Below are positions 17,149 to 25,368 of a DNA stretch of 64,000 bases, in pieces. The stretch is taken from assembly GCA_964414585.1 (NCBI GenBank), contig CAYPXR010000001.1, positions 33,141 through 97,140 on the forward strand, given 5' to 3'. The DNA comes from DATEMU01 sp964414585. Its GTDB lineage: Bacteria > Planctomycetota > Phycisphaerae > UBA1845 > UTPLA1. Each line of letters starts with the position of its first letter. Within the stretch, counting starts at the first letter, position 1. A model generated the notes under the pieces. The model worked only from the letters and a program-made list of their open reading frames with translations, made no database searches and was not told where the DNA came from. A program made the position numbers and the translations under genes.

Positions 17149-18486
17149 TTGTACCGCGGACAAGCGCCGGCGACCGTCATGTTCGGGATCGAATTCAACG
17201 GAAGTGATGATGAAGCCCGGCCGGCGAGGGCGAGGAGCATTGACGAAGTGTCCGTCGAAGGCCGTTTGGCTCAAAGAATCTCGCGTGCACACCGCTATTT
17301 GAAACCGCTGCTCGATCACGGGCGTGACGAAGAGGTTCTGTTTCAATCAGGCAAGCCGCGAATTCGCTCGCGCGCACTCGCCATCGACGAGACGGACTTC
17401 GTCGATTTCGCCACGACCAGTTATCTCGGTTTGGACTCCGATCCGGCGGTCATCCAGGCCTGCATCGACGGCCTTCAATCCTCCGGACTGCACCGATATA
17501 TCTCCCGCGCATTCTTCTCCGTCAAAGAGTACACGTTGTTGGAGGAGCGGCTGGCGCGCATTGTCGGCCTGCCGCGGGCCATTGTTTTTCCTAGCGTCAC
17601 GTCGCTTCACCAGACGCTGCTGCCGCTCCTGACCGGCGGCATCAAGCACGTCATCGCGGACGAACAGGTCCACCATTCGATGCATGAAGCGCTAAAGGCC
17701 TGCGAGGATGTCCAGGTGCGCTTCACACCGCACAACGACATGGCCGCCGTGGAGTCCGCCTTGAAAGAAAAAGACCCGGCGGAAGATGCCCTGATCCTCG
17801 CCGACGGCGTCTACAGCCTCGAAGGTGAGATCGCGCCGATCGAGAGACTCTACGACCTCGCCGTACAAAGCGGATCGCTCCTGTATCTGGACGATTCACA
17901 CGGTTTCGGTGTCTTTGGCAAACGCGGCGAAGGCGTGCATCACCGGCTCCAGGGCGATCGAGATCACCTCGTTTACGTCGGCAGCCTCTCCAAGGCCATG
18001 GGTTGCTACGGCGGATTCGTCGCGACGCCGGAAGCGCTCGGAACCGCGATCCGAAGCTATGCCGGCGGTCTCATGTTCAGCGGGCCACTGCCGACCACTC
18101 TGCTTTCGGGCGCGCTGGCGGCTTGCGACACCCTCCTTTCTCCTCGTCTGGCGGAGATTCATGCCAGGGTATGGGATAACCAACAATGCGTGATCGCCTC
18201 GCTACAAAACGCGGGAATGAAGCCGCTTTCGACGGAAACGCCGATCCTCTGCGTCGATTTCGTCAACTTCAACCGTTTCAGGGACGTCGTCGTGACGTTG
18301 CGTGACCACCGCATCCTGGTCAGTGTCGTCGCATTCCCCGCCGTCCCCCGCGGTCACTATCGCATTCGCCTTTCGATCTCGGCCAATCATTCCAAAGAAG
18401 ACATTCGTCGCCTTGCAGAAGCCCTGTCCGAGACCAACGACCGGCCAATTATCGATCAACCATCACCCATCGCGACGGCCCGCTAG
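17149..18486 (+). CDS. Alpha-oxoamine synthase-like PLP enzyme (AONS/KBL/SPT family)
   Basis: A fold-type I PLP enzyme of about 445 residues, related to 8-amino-7-oxononanoate synthase, KBL and serine palmitoyltransferase, which condense an amino acid with an acyl-CoA. The Schiff-base Lys is K282 (GSLSKAMGCYGG), and the PLP-binding DDSHGFGVFGKRGEG lies at about 248-262. The usual glycine-rich substrate loop is changed to SSGLHRYISRAFFSV (about 111-125). The N-terminal 60 residues have no match I recognise. The start is uncertain (TTG 17149 or ATG 17179). No other biotin or sphingolipid genes lie nearby, so the substrate is open. Confidence 0.85.
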   Translation: MYRGQAPATVMFGIEFNGSDDEARPARARSIDEVSVEGRLAQRISRAHRYLKPLLDHGRDEEVLFQSGKPRIRSRALAIDETDFVDFATTSYLGLDSDPAVIQACIDGLQSSGLHRYISRAFFSVKEYTLLEERLARIVGLPRAIVFPSVTSLHQTLLPLLTGGIKHVIADEQVHHSMHEALKACEDVQVRFTPHNDMAAVESALKEKDPAEDALILADGVYSLEGEIAPIERLYDLAVQSGSLLYLDDSHGFGVFGKRGEGVHHRLQGDRDHLVYVGSLSKAMGCYGGFVATPEALGTAIRSYAGGLMFSGPLPTTLLSGALAACDTLLSPRLAEIHARVWDNQQCVIASLQNAGMKPLSTETPILCVDFVNFNRFRDVVVTLRDHRILVSVVAFPAVPRGHYRIRLSISANHSKEDIRRLAEALSETNDRPIIDQPSPIATAR

Positions 18487-18504
18487 AATCCCGGCCATGA
18501 CCCC

Positions 18505-18612
18505 ATGACCCTCATCCAATCCTTTCGCGACGCCGACTCCAAAGCGCTCCTCGCAATTTCTAACGAGATCATCGAACGCGGCGACGCCTTCGTGTACGAA
18601 AAGCCATGCTGA
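18505..18612 (+). CDS. Possible 35-residue small protein overlapping the next gene
   Basis: A short ORF (MTLIQSFRDADSKALLAI...) ends in TGA that overlaps the ATG of the following gene by seven bases. The overlap would allow translational coupling. No recognised family and no clear ribosome-binding site. Confidence 0.35.
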   Translation: MTLIQSFRDADSKALLAISNEIIERGDAFVYEKPC

Positions 18613-19385
18613 TCCGACTCAAGAAAGATCCGAAAGCTCCCGTGATCACCTGCATCCGGGACGACGGCAGCGCGACGTGGTCCAGGATGCCCTATGGCGG
18701 CTTCTTCCCTCGGCACGACCTGATGCACTACGCCGTCGAGACGACACTCGGTTTCCGCGAGGCGTTCTTCGGCCTTATTGCTTCCGGCCGGACGATCGAA
18801 TCGTTCAATGAACCTGGTGCGGCCAGGCATTTGTCCCTGGAAGCACAATGCACGGAATTCTTCGTGGACCAATTGGAACGCGAGCATCGCTTCGGCGAAA
18901 GTAGCTCGGCCGACGAGTTCAATGCGATGGTCACGACATCGATGACGCGGGGCGGCGCGGAGGCTCCCCTCCCCGTGAGTCAAAAACAACTGGATTCCAT
19001 TCGAGCGCGATTCGTGGAGCTTCTGGCCCGCTATGACGCGCTGCCCGACGGCAAACATCTGGAACTGAAATGGAAACCCAGGCCCGTGCCCCCAACGACA
19101 ATGACATCACCTCGACAGGTGCCCACGCCCGAGGGCTATCGACGCCACGTCATCACCGCCGTCTCCCGCCAGGGCGAAAACCTCACGATCGAATACGCTG
19201 GCCGCGTCTTCGCCGGCATCACCGTCGCAGAGCTGCCACCGGGCATCGCGGAGTGCATCCGACCCGGCACCGACGTCATCGTCCGCACCCACACCGCCGA
19301 GACGGGCGACCCCGGCCAGGTCGCCGACATTCTCATTCCACATCCCACCGAAGTCGGCTGGGCCGAAATTTACGCGGATTACTAA
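18606..19385 (+). CDS. Conserved hypothetical protein, two-part
   Basis: A 259-residue protein. The first part (about residues 1-150) resembles a widespread uncharacterised family with the signature GGFFPRHDLMHYAVETTLGFREAFFGLIASG. It contains His residues (HDLMHY) that could bind metal, but no enzyme class is known. A proline-rich linker (about 160-175) joins a second part (about 175-259) rich in beta strands that I do not recognise. The family often starts in this way, so the ATG at 18606 is likely. The function is unknown. Confidence 0.7.
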   Translation: MLIRLKKDPKAPVITCIRDDGSATWSRMPYGGFFPRHDLMHYAVETTLGFREAFFGLIASGRTIESFNEPGAARHLSLEAQCTEFFVDQLEREHRFGESSSADEFNAMVTTSMTRGGAEAPLPVSQKQLDSIRARFVELLARYDALPDGKHLELKWKPRPVPPTTMTSPRQVPTPEGYRRHVITAVSRQGENLTIEYAGRVFAGITVAELPPGIAECIRPGTDVIVRTHTAETGDPGQVADILIPHPTEVGWAEIYADY

Positions 19386-19497
19386 TGGATCATGAGCTAA
19401 TGAAACAAAATGCGGAGTGCCCGTCGAATTGCATTGGGACTACCACGGGGCCTCATTAGCAAATCCGCAATGATGCGATGCGGACCCTCAAAATTCT

Positions 19498-19968
19498 CTA
19501 GTTGCCAAATTTCTCCTTCGCCCGCTTCATCACTTCCTCCTGCGTCAGGTCTTCCTTGTGCGTCGCAAAACCCCAGCGGTGACCGAACGGGTCTTGCAAG
19601 TGTACCGACCGGTCGCCATAGAACTGGTCCGCCACCGGGCGAAGGATCGTCACCCCGGCGGCTTCCGCACGGGCGGTGAATCCATCCACATCCTCGACGT
19701 AGATGTAGATCGCGACCGGCGAACCGCCGAGCGACTGCGGGCTCTTCGCCCCCATCTCCGGAGATTCGTCTGCCAGCATCACGATGGCATCCTTGCCGAT
19801 GCGAATCTCGGCATGGCCGATTTTCCCGCCGGGCGGACCGAGGCGAAACATCTCCGTCGCGCCGAAGGCCTTTTTGTAAAACTCGATCGCCTCCGCCGCG
19901 CCCTTGCAGATGAGGTAAGGCGTCGCCGCGCGATATGCATCGGGAATGGCTTTGACGTTGGCGGACAT
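19498..19968 (-). CDS. VOC-family protein (PhnB-like)
   Basis: A 156-residue glyoxalase-fold protein of the PhnB/YdeI-like group. It begins AIPDAYRAATPYLICKGA, with AIEFYKKAFGATEMFR, HAEIRIGKDAIVMLADE and the C-terminal DPFGHRWGFATHKEDLT. These bacterial proteins are of uncertain substrate. The start is ATG 19968, which has AAAGGAG upstream; a longer in-frame extension to 20031 lacks homology. Confidence 0.88.
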   Translation of the reverse strand: MSANVKAIPDAYRAATPYLICKGAAEAIEFYKKAFGATEMFRLGPPGGKIGHAEIRIGKDAIVMLADESPEMGAKSPQSLGGSPVAIYIYVEDVDGFTARAEAAGVTILRPVADQFYGDRSVHLQDPFGHRWGFATHKEDLTQEEVMKRAKEKFGN

Positions 19969-20076
19969 CAGACACTCCTTTTCGCAAAAAGAAACGTGAG
20001 AATCCAGTTCCAGGGAAATTGGCAAGGCCAATAAGATTGTACCGCCGACGCCGTACGATTGGGATTGGTGTGAGGA

Positions 20077-20463
20077 TTACGCCGCCATCAGACGGCGCAG
20101 CGCGCGATTCCTGCCATAGAGCGAAACGACGGCCGCGGGCTGACCTTGCAGGCCCGAAACCTTGACAGCACCATTGAGTCGGCGGGACAGGTCCAGGAGC
20201 ATGGCCAGTACGACGGTCCACTGCGGACCGAAATGACGCACGTTTGAAAAATCCATGACCACTTGAGCGGCGGTCAAGGAAAAATCGCATTGTGTCAGAC
20301 GCCGGGCCAGAAGCGCGATGTCCTGCGGGCACAATTCGGAGCCGATCGGACGGACCTCGAGTCCTTCGCGGGTGACCGCGACTTCCCAGATCGCCAGGAT
20401 GCGGTGTGGGTCGGAGACATTCGTCGTTCGGTCGGCTTTGGCGTTCGAGTGATTCCAGAACAT
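20077..20463 (-). CDS. STAS-domain protein (anti-sigma antagonist-like)
   Basis: A 128-residue protein. From about residue 30 it reads as a STAS domain: strand (ILAIWEVAVTREGLEVRPIG), helix, then VVMDFSNVRHFGPQWTVVLAMLLDL. The last is the conserved strand-loop-helix where anti-sigma antagonists carry a phosphorylatable Ser or Thr; here the loop is NVRHFG, without an obvious site. ATG 20463 has AAGGAG upstream. No partner kinase or RsbU-like phosphatase lies in the window. An anti-sigma-antagonist role is likely but unproven. Confidence 0.8.
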   Translation of the reverse strand: MFWNHSNAKADRTTNVSDPHRILAIWEVAVTREGLEVRPIGSELCPQDIALLARRLTQCDFSLTAAQVVMDFSNVRHFGPQWTVVLAMLLDLSRRLNGAVKVSGLQGQPAAVVSLYGRNRALRRLMAA

Positions 20464-20754
20464 GGGACGCTCCTTGTGATCTCTTCGACGTCGTACTAGG
20501 ACGCCGACTTCACAAGGGGTACCCGCAAAGCGACCGGCACTTACGCGAAAATCTGAGATTTTCCAAGAAAATGGGCTCGGGCGACAAAACGCCGCCGGAG
20601 CCCGTATTTTCATGGCTAAGTCAGCGCGGATCCCCATCCAGCGACCCAAAGCACCGCGACGCAGCCCGAGAGTACGTCAAGCGGGTGTTTCTATCGAACC
20701 CTTGCTGAAAGGGCCCGCCCTATGCAGGGAACCGGCTGCGCACGGCGAATCACT

Positions 20755-21078
20755 CTAGGCAAAAGTCCGACTGATTTCGGAAATCTTGCGGCGGGCCTCG
20801 ACGCGCGCGGCGTCAATGAGGGCACCCAATTGTTCCAGGCTCATACGGGCCAACTTCATGACCCCGGCTGGACCACGCGGGCGTCCCACTTTGCGGGGAC
20901 GTCCCGGGCCTCGACGCAACGAGGGCCGACCGACGCGCCCGGCGGGCCGACCGCGTTTGCCGTTCGCCTTCCGGCGCTTGCCGCCTTTGCCGTGCGTCGC
21001 GCTCATGTGCCGGGCATAGTGCGCCGGCATCGTGAAAGACCGATCGCAGGCCTCACACCGTAAACTCCTCTTTGCCAT
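20755..21078 (-). CDS. C2H2 zinc-finger protein with AT-hook-like tail
   Basis: A 107-residue basic protein. The N-terminus has a classical C2H2 finger: C-x2-C-x12-H-x4-H, within CEACDRSFTMPAHYARH, including the Phe and hydrophobic core positions. It is followed by several GRP cores (GRPAG, GRPSL, GRPRK, GRPRG, about residues 42-75), as in AT-hook DNA-binding motifs. A C-terminal helix (MSLEQLGALIDAARVEA, about 80-98) resembles the dimerising region of small nucleoid proteins. ATG 21078 has AGGAG at good spacing. A minor-groove nucleoid or regulatory protein is the best guess. Confidence 0.75.
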   Translation of the reverse strand: MAKRSLRCEACDRSFTMPAHYARHMSATHGKGGKRRKANGKRGRPAGRVGRPSLRRGPGRPRKVGRPRGPAGVMKLARMSLEQLGALIDAARVEARRKISEISRTFA

Positions 21079-21348
21079 AACCATATACTCCTGACATCAC
21101 TAGTCACGGCTGCCATTCAGCCATCACGACCTATGAGAATATAGCAGTCTTAACATTGACGCAATACTCGGTAGGTATTTTCCCTAATTCAAAATCTTTC
21201 AAATTAATTTCCTTGTGGCAGAAATAGGTGTGCCGGATATCGCAATGATCGGGTAGTGGGGCGGAAATGATTCGCTTCGCGCAGTCGAAACTCCACCTGC
21301 GCAAAACAGGCGCTCACGGACTTTCGGCTGTGACATCAGACTCGCTAA

Positions 21349-21422
21349 AGGCCGCGGTCGGATTCGAACCGACGAATAACGGATTTGCAATCCGTCCCCT
21401 TGAACCACTTGGGTACGCGGCC
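21349..21422 (-). tRNA. tRNA-Cys (anticodon GCA)
   Basis: The minus strand forms acceptor GGCCGCG/CGCGGCC with discriminator T. The anticodon stem ACGGA/TCCGT encloses loop TTGCAAA, anticodon GCA. The T loop is TTCGAAT. No CCA is encoded. Upstream (plus side) no terminator was seen. Confidence 0.95.
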
Positions 21423-21950
21423 GGGTTCTCGCGTGACGTTGCAACGGATCGCGCACGGCCGCTTACCTTCGCTGTCAGCAAGGGCTTACGAGCGCCGCAC
21501 GTCAACGCTTTGGTATTATGGTCGCCGCACCGCCTCGCGGCAAGTCGCACTGATTCACATGCCGGTTGCCGAAGATGATGCTTGAAAGGCTATCCGTCCC
21601 ATGAATATGCCGCCGACATCGATGCGTCAGCAATGCGCTCCCGGTGGAAGGAACCACACATCCTCGAACGCAGCCCAAAGTTCACTTGGCGCGTGTCCCG
21701 GAATGCCCCCAAAATTCGGCGAAGGGCTCCCATTCACTAAAAGTTCGCACTGAGTTTCTCCACAGGCAAATCCGAAAGGGCCGCGAATACACGCAGTTTT
21801 TTCGTTGTGCTTGTCATAAGCCTTTGAAAACCAAATAGTTCAATTCATCAAATTCGGTCGAGATCTCGCATAAGATCGCAGTAACATAGGGGTACATCTC
21901 TTGTCCGGACCCACCCGCGAGGTCCGGTCCGTGGACAGGAGATTTGCCCC
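21423..21950. other. Intergenic region upstream of the astacin gene
   Basis: 528 bases contain only short open frames without codon bias. A hairpin with arms TCCGGACC/GGTCCGG lies at about 21904-21928, in the leader of the astacin gene just before its ribosome-binding site. It could affect translation. Nothing else was recognised. Confidence 0.4.
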
Positions 21951-24335
21951 ATGATGCCGAACTACAAAATGTCCAAGGCCCTCACGTTCGCAGCATTTTC
22001 CTTGATCGGATCGGTGGCCTGGGCGCAGGATCGAGCGGTGGACGTCGTTGAGCCGGTCGGCTCAGCCATGGAGGTATCGGCCTCGTACGTCGTCGCCGGC
22101 GAGGAAGCCATCTCGGAACGACCTGGCGATCTCAATCAGCTTCACGGCCGCGCCGAGATCGCGACGCCCGACCGCACGATTGAAGCGCAGAATTATGAGG
22201 ACATCCCCGAAGGCTACCATCTGGTGGAGGGCGACATCATCATGCCGGGCGCGCCGGACGATCCCGCCCCTCGATTCGCTACCGAACCCAATCTCTGGCC
22301 CAATGGCATCGTGTACTACGCCTTCGACGGAGCGGTGACCACGGAAAATCGCAACCGCATGATCGCGGCGATGGCGGAGTGGGAGGCCGTCGCCGACATC
22401 GATTTTCGCCCGCGAACCAGCCAGGCCGACTACATTTACATTCAAAACTCCTCCGGAAATAACTCGCAACTTGGAAAAGTCGGCGGCCGGCAGATCATCA
22501 ACATTTACAATTGGAGCTATCGCTTCATCATGGCCCATGAGTTGGCCCACAGCCTGGGCGTGTGGCACGAGCAGTCGCGCGGCGACCGCGACACTTACGT
22601 GGAGATCGTCACCTCGAATATCGAGCCGGGATTTGAGAGCCAATTCGCCAAGCACCCCAATGCACGGCTGATCGGACCGTACGATTTCGAGTCGATCATG
22701 CACTACGACAGCTGCGCCTTTTCGCAATGTTTGGGCTGTTCGGCGTCCTGTTACACCATTCGGGCCCGACCGGCCTATGCCGACAAGCAGTCGCTGATGG
22801 GCAACCGGTCCCACCTCAGTGAGGGCGACATCAGCAGTATGCGAACCCTTTACGGCGCGCCGACGGCGCCACTCGTGCCCGACCTGATCGTCGAGGAGAT
22901 CATCGTGGCGAATACGACGATCGATTTGAATCAGACGTTTGACGCCCAGGTGCGGATCGCGAATCGCGGGACCGGCGCCGCCGGGGCGTTCGAGTTGAGC
23001 GCCTGGCTCAATAGCCTGCCGGTCGCATGCCCGTCCGTGCGGAATCCGATTTCAGGTCTGGCCGCCGGAGCGACGCTAACGCTCAACTTCGCCAATCTTT
23101 CCTACTCGACCGAAGGGACCAAGACCTTTTCCGCGTTTGTTGATGTTTGCAGCGTCGTGGCGGAGTCCAACGAGGGAAACAATACAAAGAGTCTCACGCT
23201 CACCGTCTTCGATTTCCCTCAGCTTGATACACCGGTCGTGACGTCGGCGACGGCGGGCGAACGATCGATCACGCTTCAATGGAACGCCGTCACCGGCGCG
23301 ACGGGTTACAAGGTCTATTACGACGAGGATGCCAGCAATCCCCCATTCTCGCCGGACTCGCTCGCCACTCAGGGTCCGTCGGGCCTCAACGTCGGCAACG
23401 TGACGGCTTACACGTTGAACGGATTGCCGGCGGGCCAGATTTACTACGTCGCGGTCAAGGCGTACGACACGTTTTCAGAGAGCGAATATTCCAATCAAAT
23501 GACGGCGACTCCCTACACGTTGATTCCCAATGCGCCGGTGCTGGTCGCGGCAACGGGTGGGGATCGTACGGTCACCCTGTTGTGGAATACCGTCGCGGGA
23601 GCCGACGGCTACCGCGTTTATTACGACGAAGACACGTCCAACCCGCCCTATTCGCCGACGACGGTCGCCGCGGAAGGCGTGACAGCGATCGACGCCGGCA
23701 ACGCGATGCAGTTCACCTTGACCGGGTTCCCGAGCAATCACTCGACGCGCGTTGCTGTGACCGCCTACAACGCCCACGGCGAAAGCGATTTTTCGAATGA
23801 AATTGCCGCTCAGACAATTGCCAACATTCCCGCCGCACCGAGCCTGACATCGGTCATCGGTGGCGATCGGTCCGTCTCGATTTACTGGCAGTCCGTCTCC
23901 GGCGCATCGGGCTATCGCGTGTATTATGACGAAGACGCCAACAACCCTCCCTACACGCCCGACCGGGGCAGCTCTCCCTTCGACGTCGGGAATGTGACGA
24001 GCATTCGGATCACCGGATTGTCGGCCGGTCAGAGGTACTATGTCGCCGTCACCGCCTACAACGCCGACGGCGAGAGCGGCTATTCTAATGAACGCAGTGG
24101 CCGGACGAACGATCCGCCGACGGAGTCGAGTTCGTCGCCATCAACCGACTCGTCCGGCTCCGGTTCCGGCGGTGGCAATTCGAGCGCTCCGCCCGCCGGT
24201 TCGACGACCATGGGGACGAACGATTGCACCACGTTTTGCGGCCTGCTGCCTTGCGGCAATCTAATGCTGATGGCGGTAGGTATCGTCGGAATGAACCACA
24301 GGCGCCGGCGGAAGTCAGTACGACGGTGGAACTGA
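21951..24335 (+). CDS. Secreted astacin-type metalloprotease with CARDB and fibronectin III domains
   Basis: An extracellular zinc endopeptidase of the M12A family, 794 residues. It has a signal peptide (about 1-26, ending VAWAQ), then a pro-segment and the catalytic domain. The zinc site is HELAHSLGVWH (H196, H200, H206) and the Met-turn SIMHY (248-252). A CARDB-like domain follows (about 295-400), then three fibronectin-type III repeats, each with a similar YKVYYDEDASNPP-type stretch. The C-terminus is a Ser/Gly linker and a Cys-containing hydrophobic segment followed by an Arg-rich end (HRRRRKSVRRW), like a sorting signal. AGGAG lies upstream of the ATG. Confidence 0.92.
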   Translation: MMPNYKMSKALTFAAFSLIGSVAWAQDRAVDVVEPVGSAMEVSASYVVAGEEAISERPGDLNQLHGRAEIATPDRTIEAQNYEDIPEGYHLVEGDIIMPGAPDDPAPRFATEPNLWPNGIVYYAFDGAVTTENRNRMIAAMAEWEAVADIDFRPRTSQADYIYIQNSSGNNSQLGKVGGRQIINIYNWSYRFIMAHELAHSLGVWHEQSRGDRDTYVEIVTSNIEPGFESQFAKHPNARLIGPYDFESIMHYDSCAFSQCLGCSASCYTIRARPAYADKQSLMGNRSHLSEGDISSMRTLYGAPTAPLVPDLIVEEIIVANTTIDLNQTFDAQVRIANRGTGAAGAFELSAWLNSLPVACPSVRNPISGLAAGATLTLNFANLSYSTEGTKTFSAFVDVCSVVAESNEGNNTKSLTLTVFDFPQLDTPVVTSATAGERSITLQWNAVTGATGYKVYYDEDASNPPFSPDSLATQGPSGLNVGNVTAYTLNGLPAGQIYYVAVKAYDTFSESEYSNQMTATPYTLIPNAPVLVAATGGDRTVTLLWNTVAGADGYRVYYDEDTSNPPYSPTTVAAEGVTAIDAGNAMQFTLTGFPSNHSTRVAVTAYNAHGESDFSNEIAAQTIANIPAAPSLTSVIGGDRSVSIYWQSVSGASGYRVYYDEDANNPPYTPDRGSSPFDVGNVTSIRITGLSAGQRYYVAVTAYNADGESGYSNERSGRTNDPPTESSSSPSTDSSGSGSGGGNSSAPPAGSTTMGTNDCTTFCGLLPCGNLMLMAVGIVGMNHRRRRKSVRRWN

Positions 24336-24455
24336 TTTATCTTTCCGCAGTGCAGGACAAGCTCGGTTGCTCCAAGTCCCGATTCCCCCTTCTCCCTGCG
24401 GCTCGTCGCGCGCGGGCCGATCTGCTATTCTATCCGCTCACGAGGCCAATTCTTT

Positions 24456-25367
24456 ATGGTGGTCGCCTTGACGATTCCGAACGGCCCCCGCGCCGACACA
24501 GACCCGCCACCGCACTTACCGGTGACGCGGACCCTGATCGACGGCGAGGTGGTCAAATTCTGCCAGTCCACGCCGGAAGACTACGAAATCGAATCCGTCA
24601 TCATTCCGATGGGGGCCCGGGACAAGACCTGGCGGACGCTCTGCATTTCGTCGCAAGTCGGCTGTGCCCGCGGTTGCACCTTTTGCCAGACCGCGCGAAT
24701 GGGACTGCTGCGCAATCTCACGACGGATGAAATCCTCGGTCAAATTGCCGCGGCCCGGCGCCAATTCAACGCGAACATTCGCAATGTCGTCTTCATGGGT
24801 ATGGGCGAGCCGATGGATAACCTCGACAACGTCATTGCCGCCATCCGCGCCATGCACGACGATCACAAGGAGCAGATCCCCCGGCGGAGGATCACCGTTT
24901 CGACCGTCGGAAAGTGCGAGGGAATCCGGCGCCTGGCGGCCCTGCGCTGGCGGCGTCTCAATCTGGCGGTCTCACTCAACGCACCGAATGACGAGATTCG
25001 CTCGCAGATTATGCCGATCAATCGGACCGAGCCGATGTCGACGCTTCGAGAGGCGATTCGCGATTACCCTGTTCGCGCCGGAGGCCACGTCCTCATCGAA
25101 TACGTCATGCTCAAGGGAATCAACGACGCCCCAGCGCATGCCGAAGAACTCGCCGCCTTTCTCCGCGGACTGCACACCTGCGTCAATCTCATCCCGTGGA
25201 ACCCCTGCGACGGTCTGCCGTTTGAATCATCCGACGAGAACGACGTGCTTCGGTTCCAAGAGACCCTGATGAGTCTTGGGCAGCTTGCCTTTCGCCGCAA
25301 CACCAAAGGCCAACAGGCAATGGCCGCCTGCGGCCAACTAGGCAACCCCGCGCTCCGCCGACGTTGA
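24456..25367 (+). CDS. rlmN: RlmN-family radical SAM rRNA methyltransferase lacking N-terminal domain
   Basis: RlmN makes 2-methyladenosine at A2503 of 23S rRNA and in some tRNAs. This protein has 303 residues, about 60-80 fewer than usual. The radical SAM cluster motif CxxxCxxC is C70-C74-C77. The two catalytic cysteines are kept: one just before the cluster (TLC, C63) and one near the C-terminus (AACGQL, C292). The GMGEPMDN motif is present. The accessory N-terminal helical domain that helps bind RNA is missing, and no extra frame upstream supplies it. Its stop is two bases from that of murD, on the opposite strand. Confidence 0.85.
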   Translation: MVVALTIPNGPRADTDPPPHLPVTRTLIDGEVVKFCQSTPEDYEIESVIIPMGARDKTWRTLCISSQVGCARGCTFCQTARMGLLRNLTTDEILGQIAAARRQFNANIRNVVFMGMGEPMDNLDNVIAAIRAMHDDHKEQIPRRRITVSTVGKCEGIRRLAALRWRRLNLAVSLNAPNDEIRSQIMPINRTEPMSTLREAIRDYPVRAGGHVLIEYVMLKGINDAPAHAEELAAFLRGLHTCVNLIPWNPCDGLPFESSDENDVLRFQETLMSLGQLAFRRNTKGQQAMAACGQLGNPALRRR

Positions 25368-25368
25368 C

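Noticed and set aside
21644..21838. 64-codon open frame before the astacin gene
   Set aside because: No ribosome-binding site, no family resemblance, and a random-looking composition.
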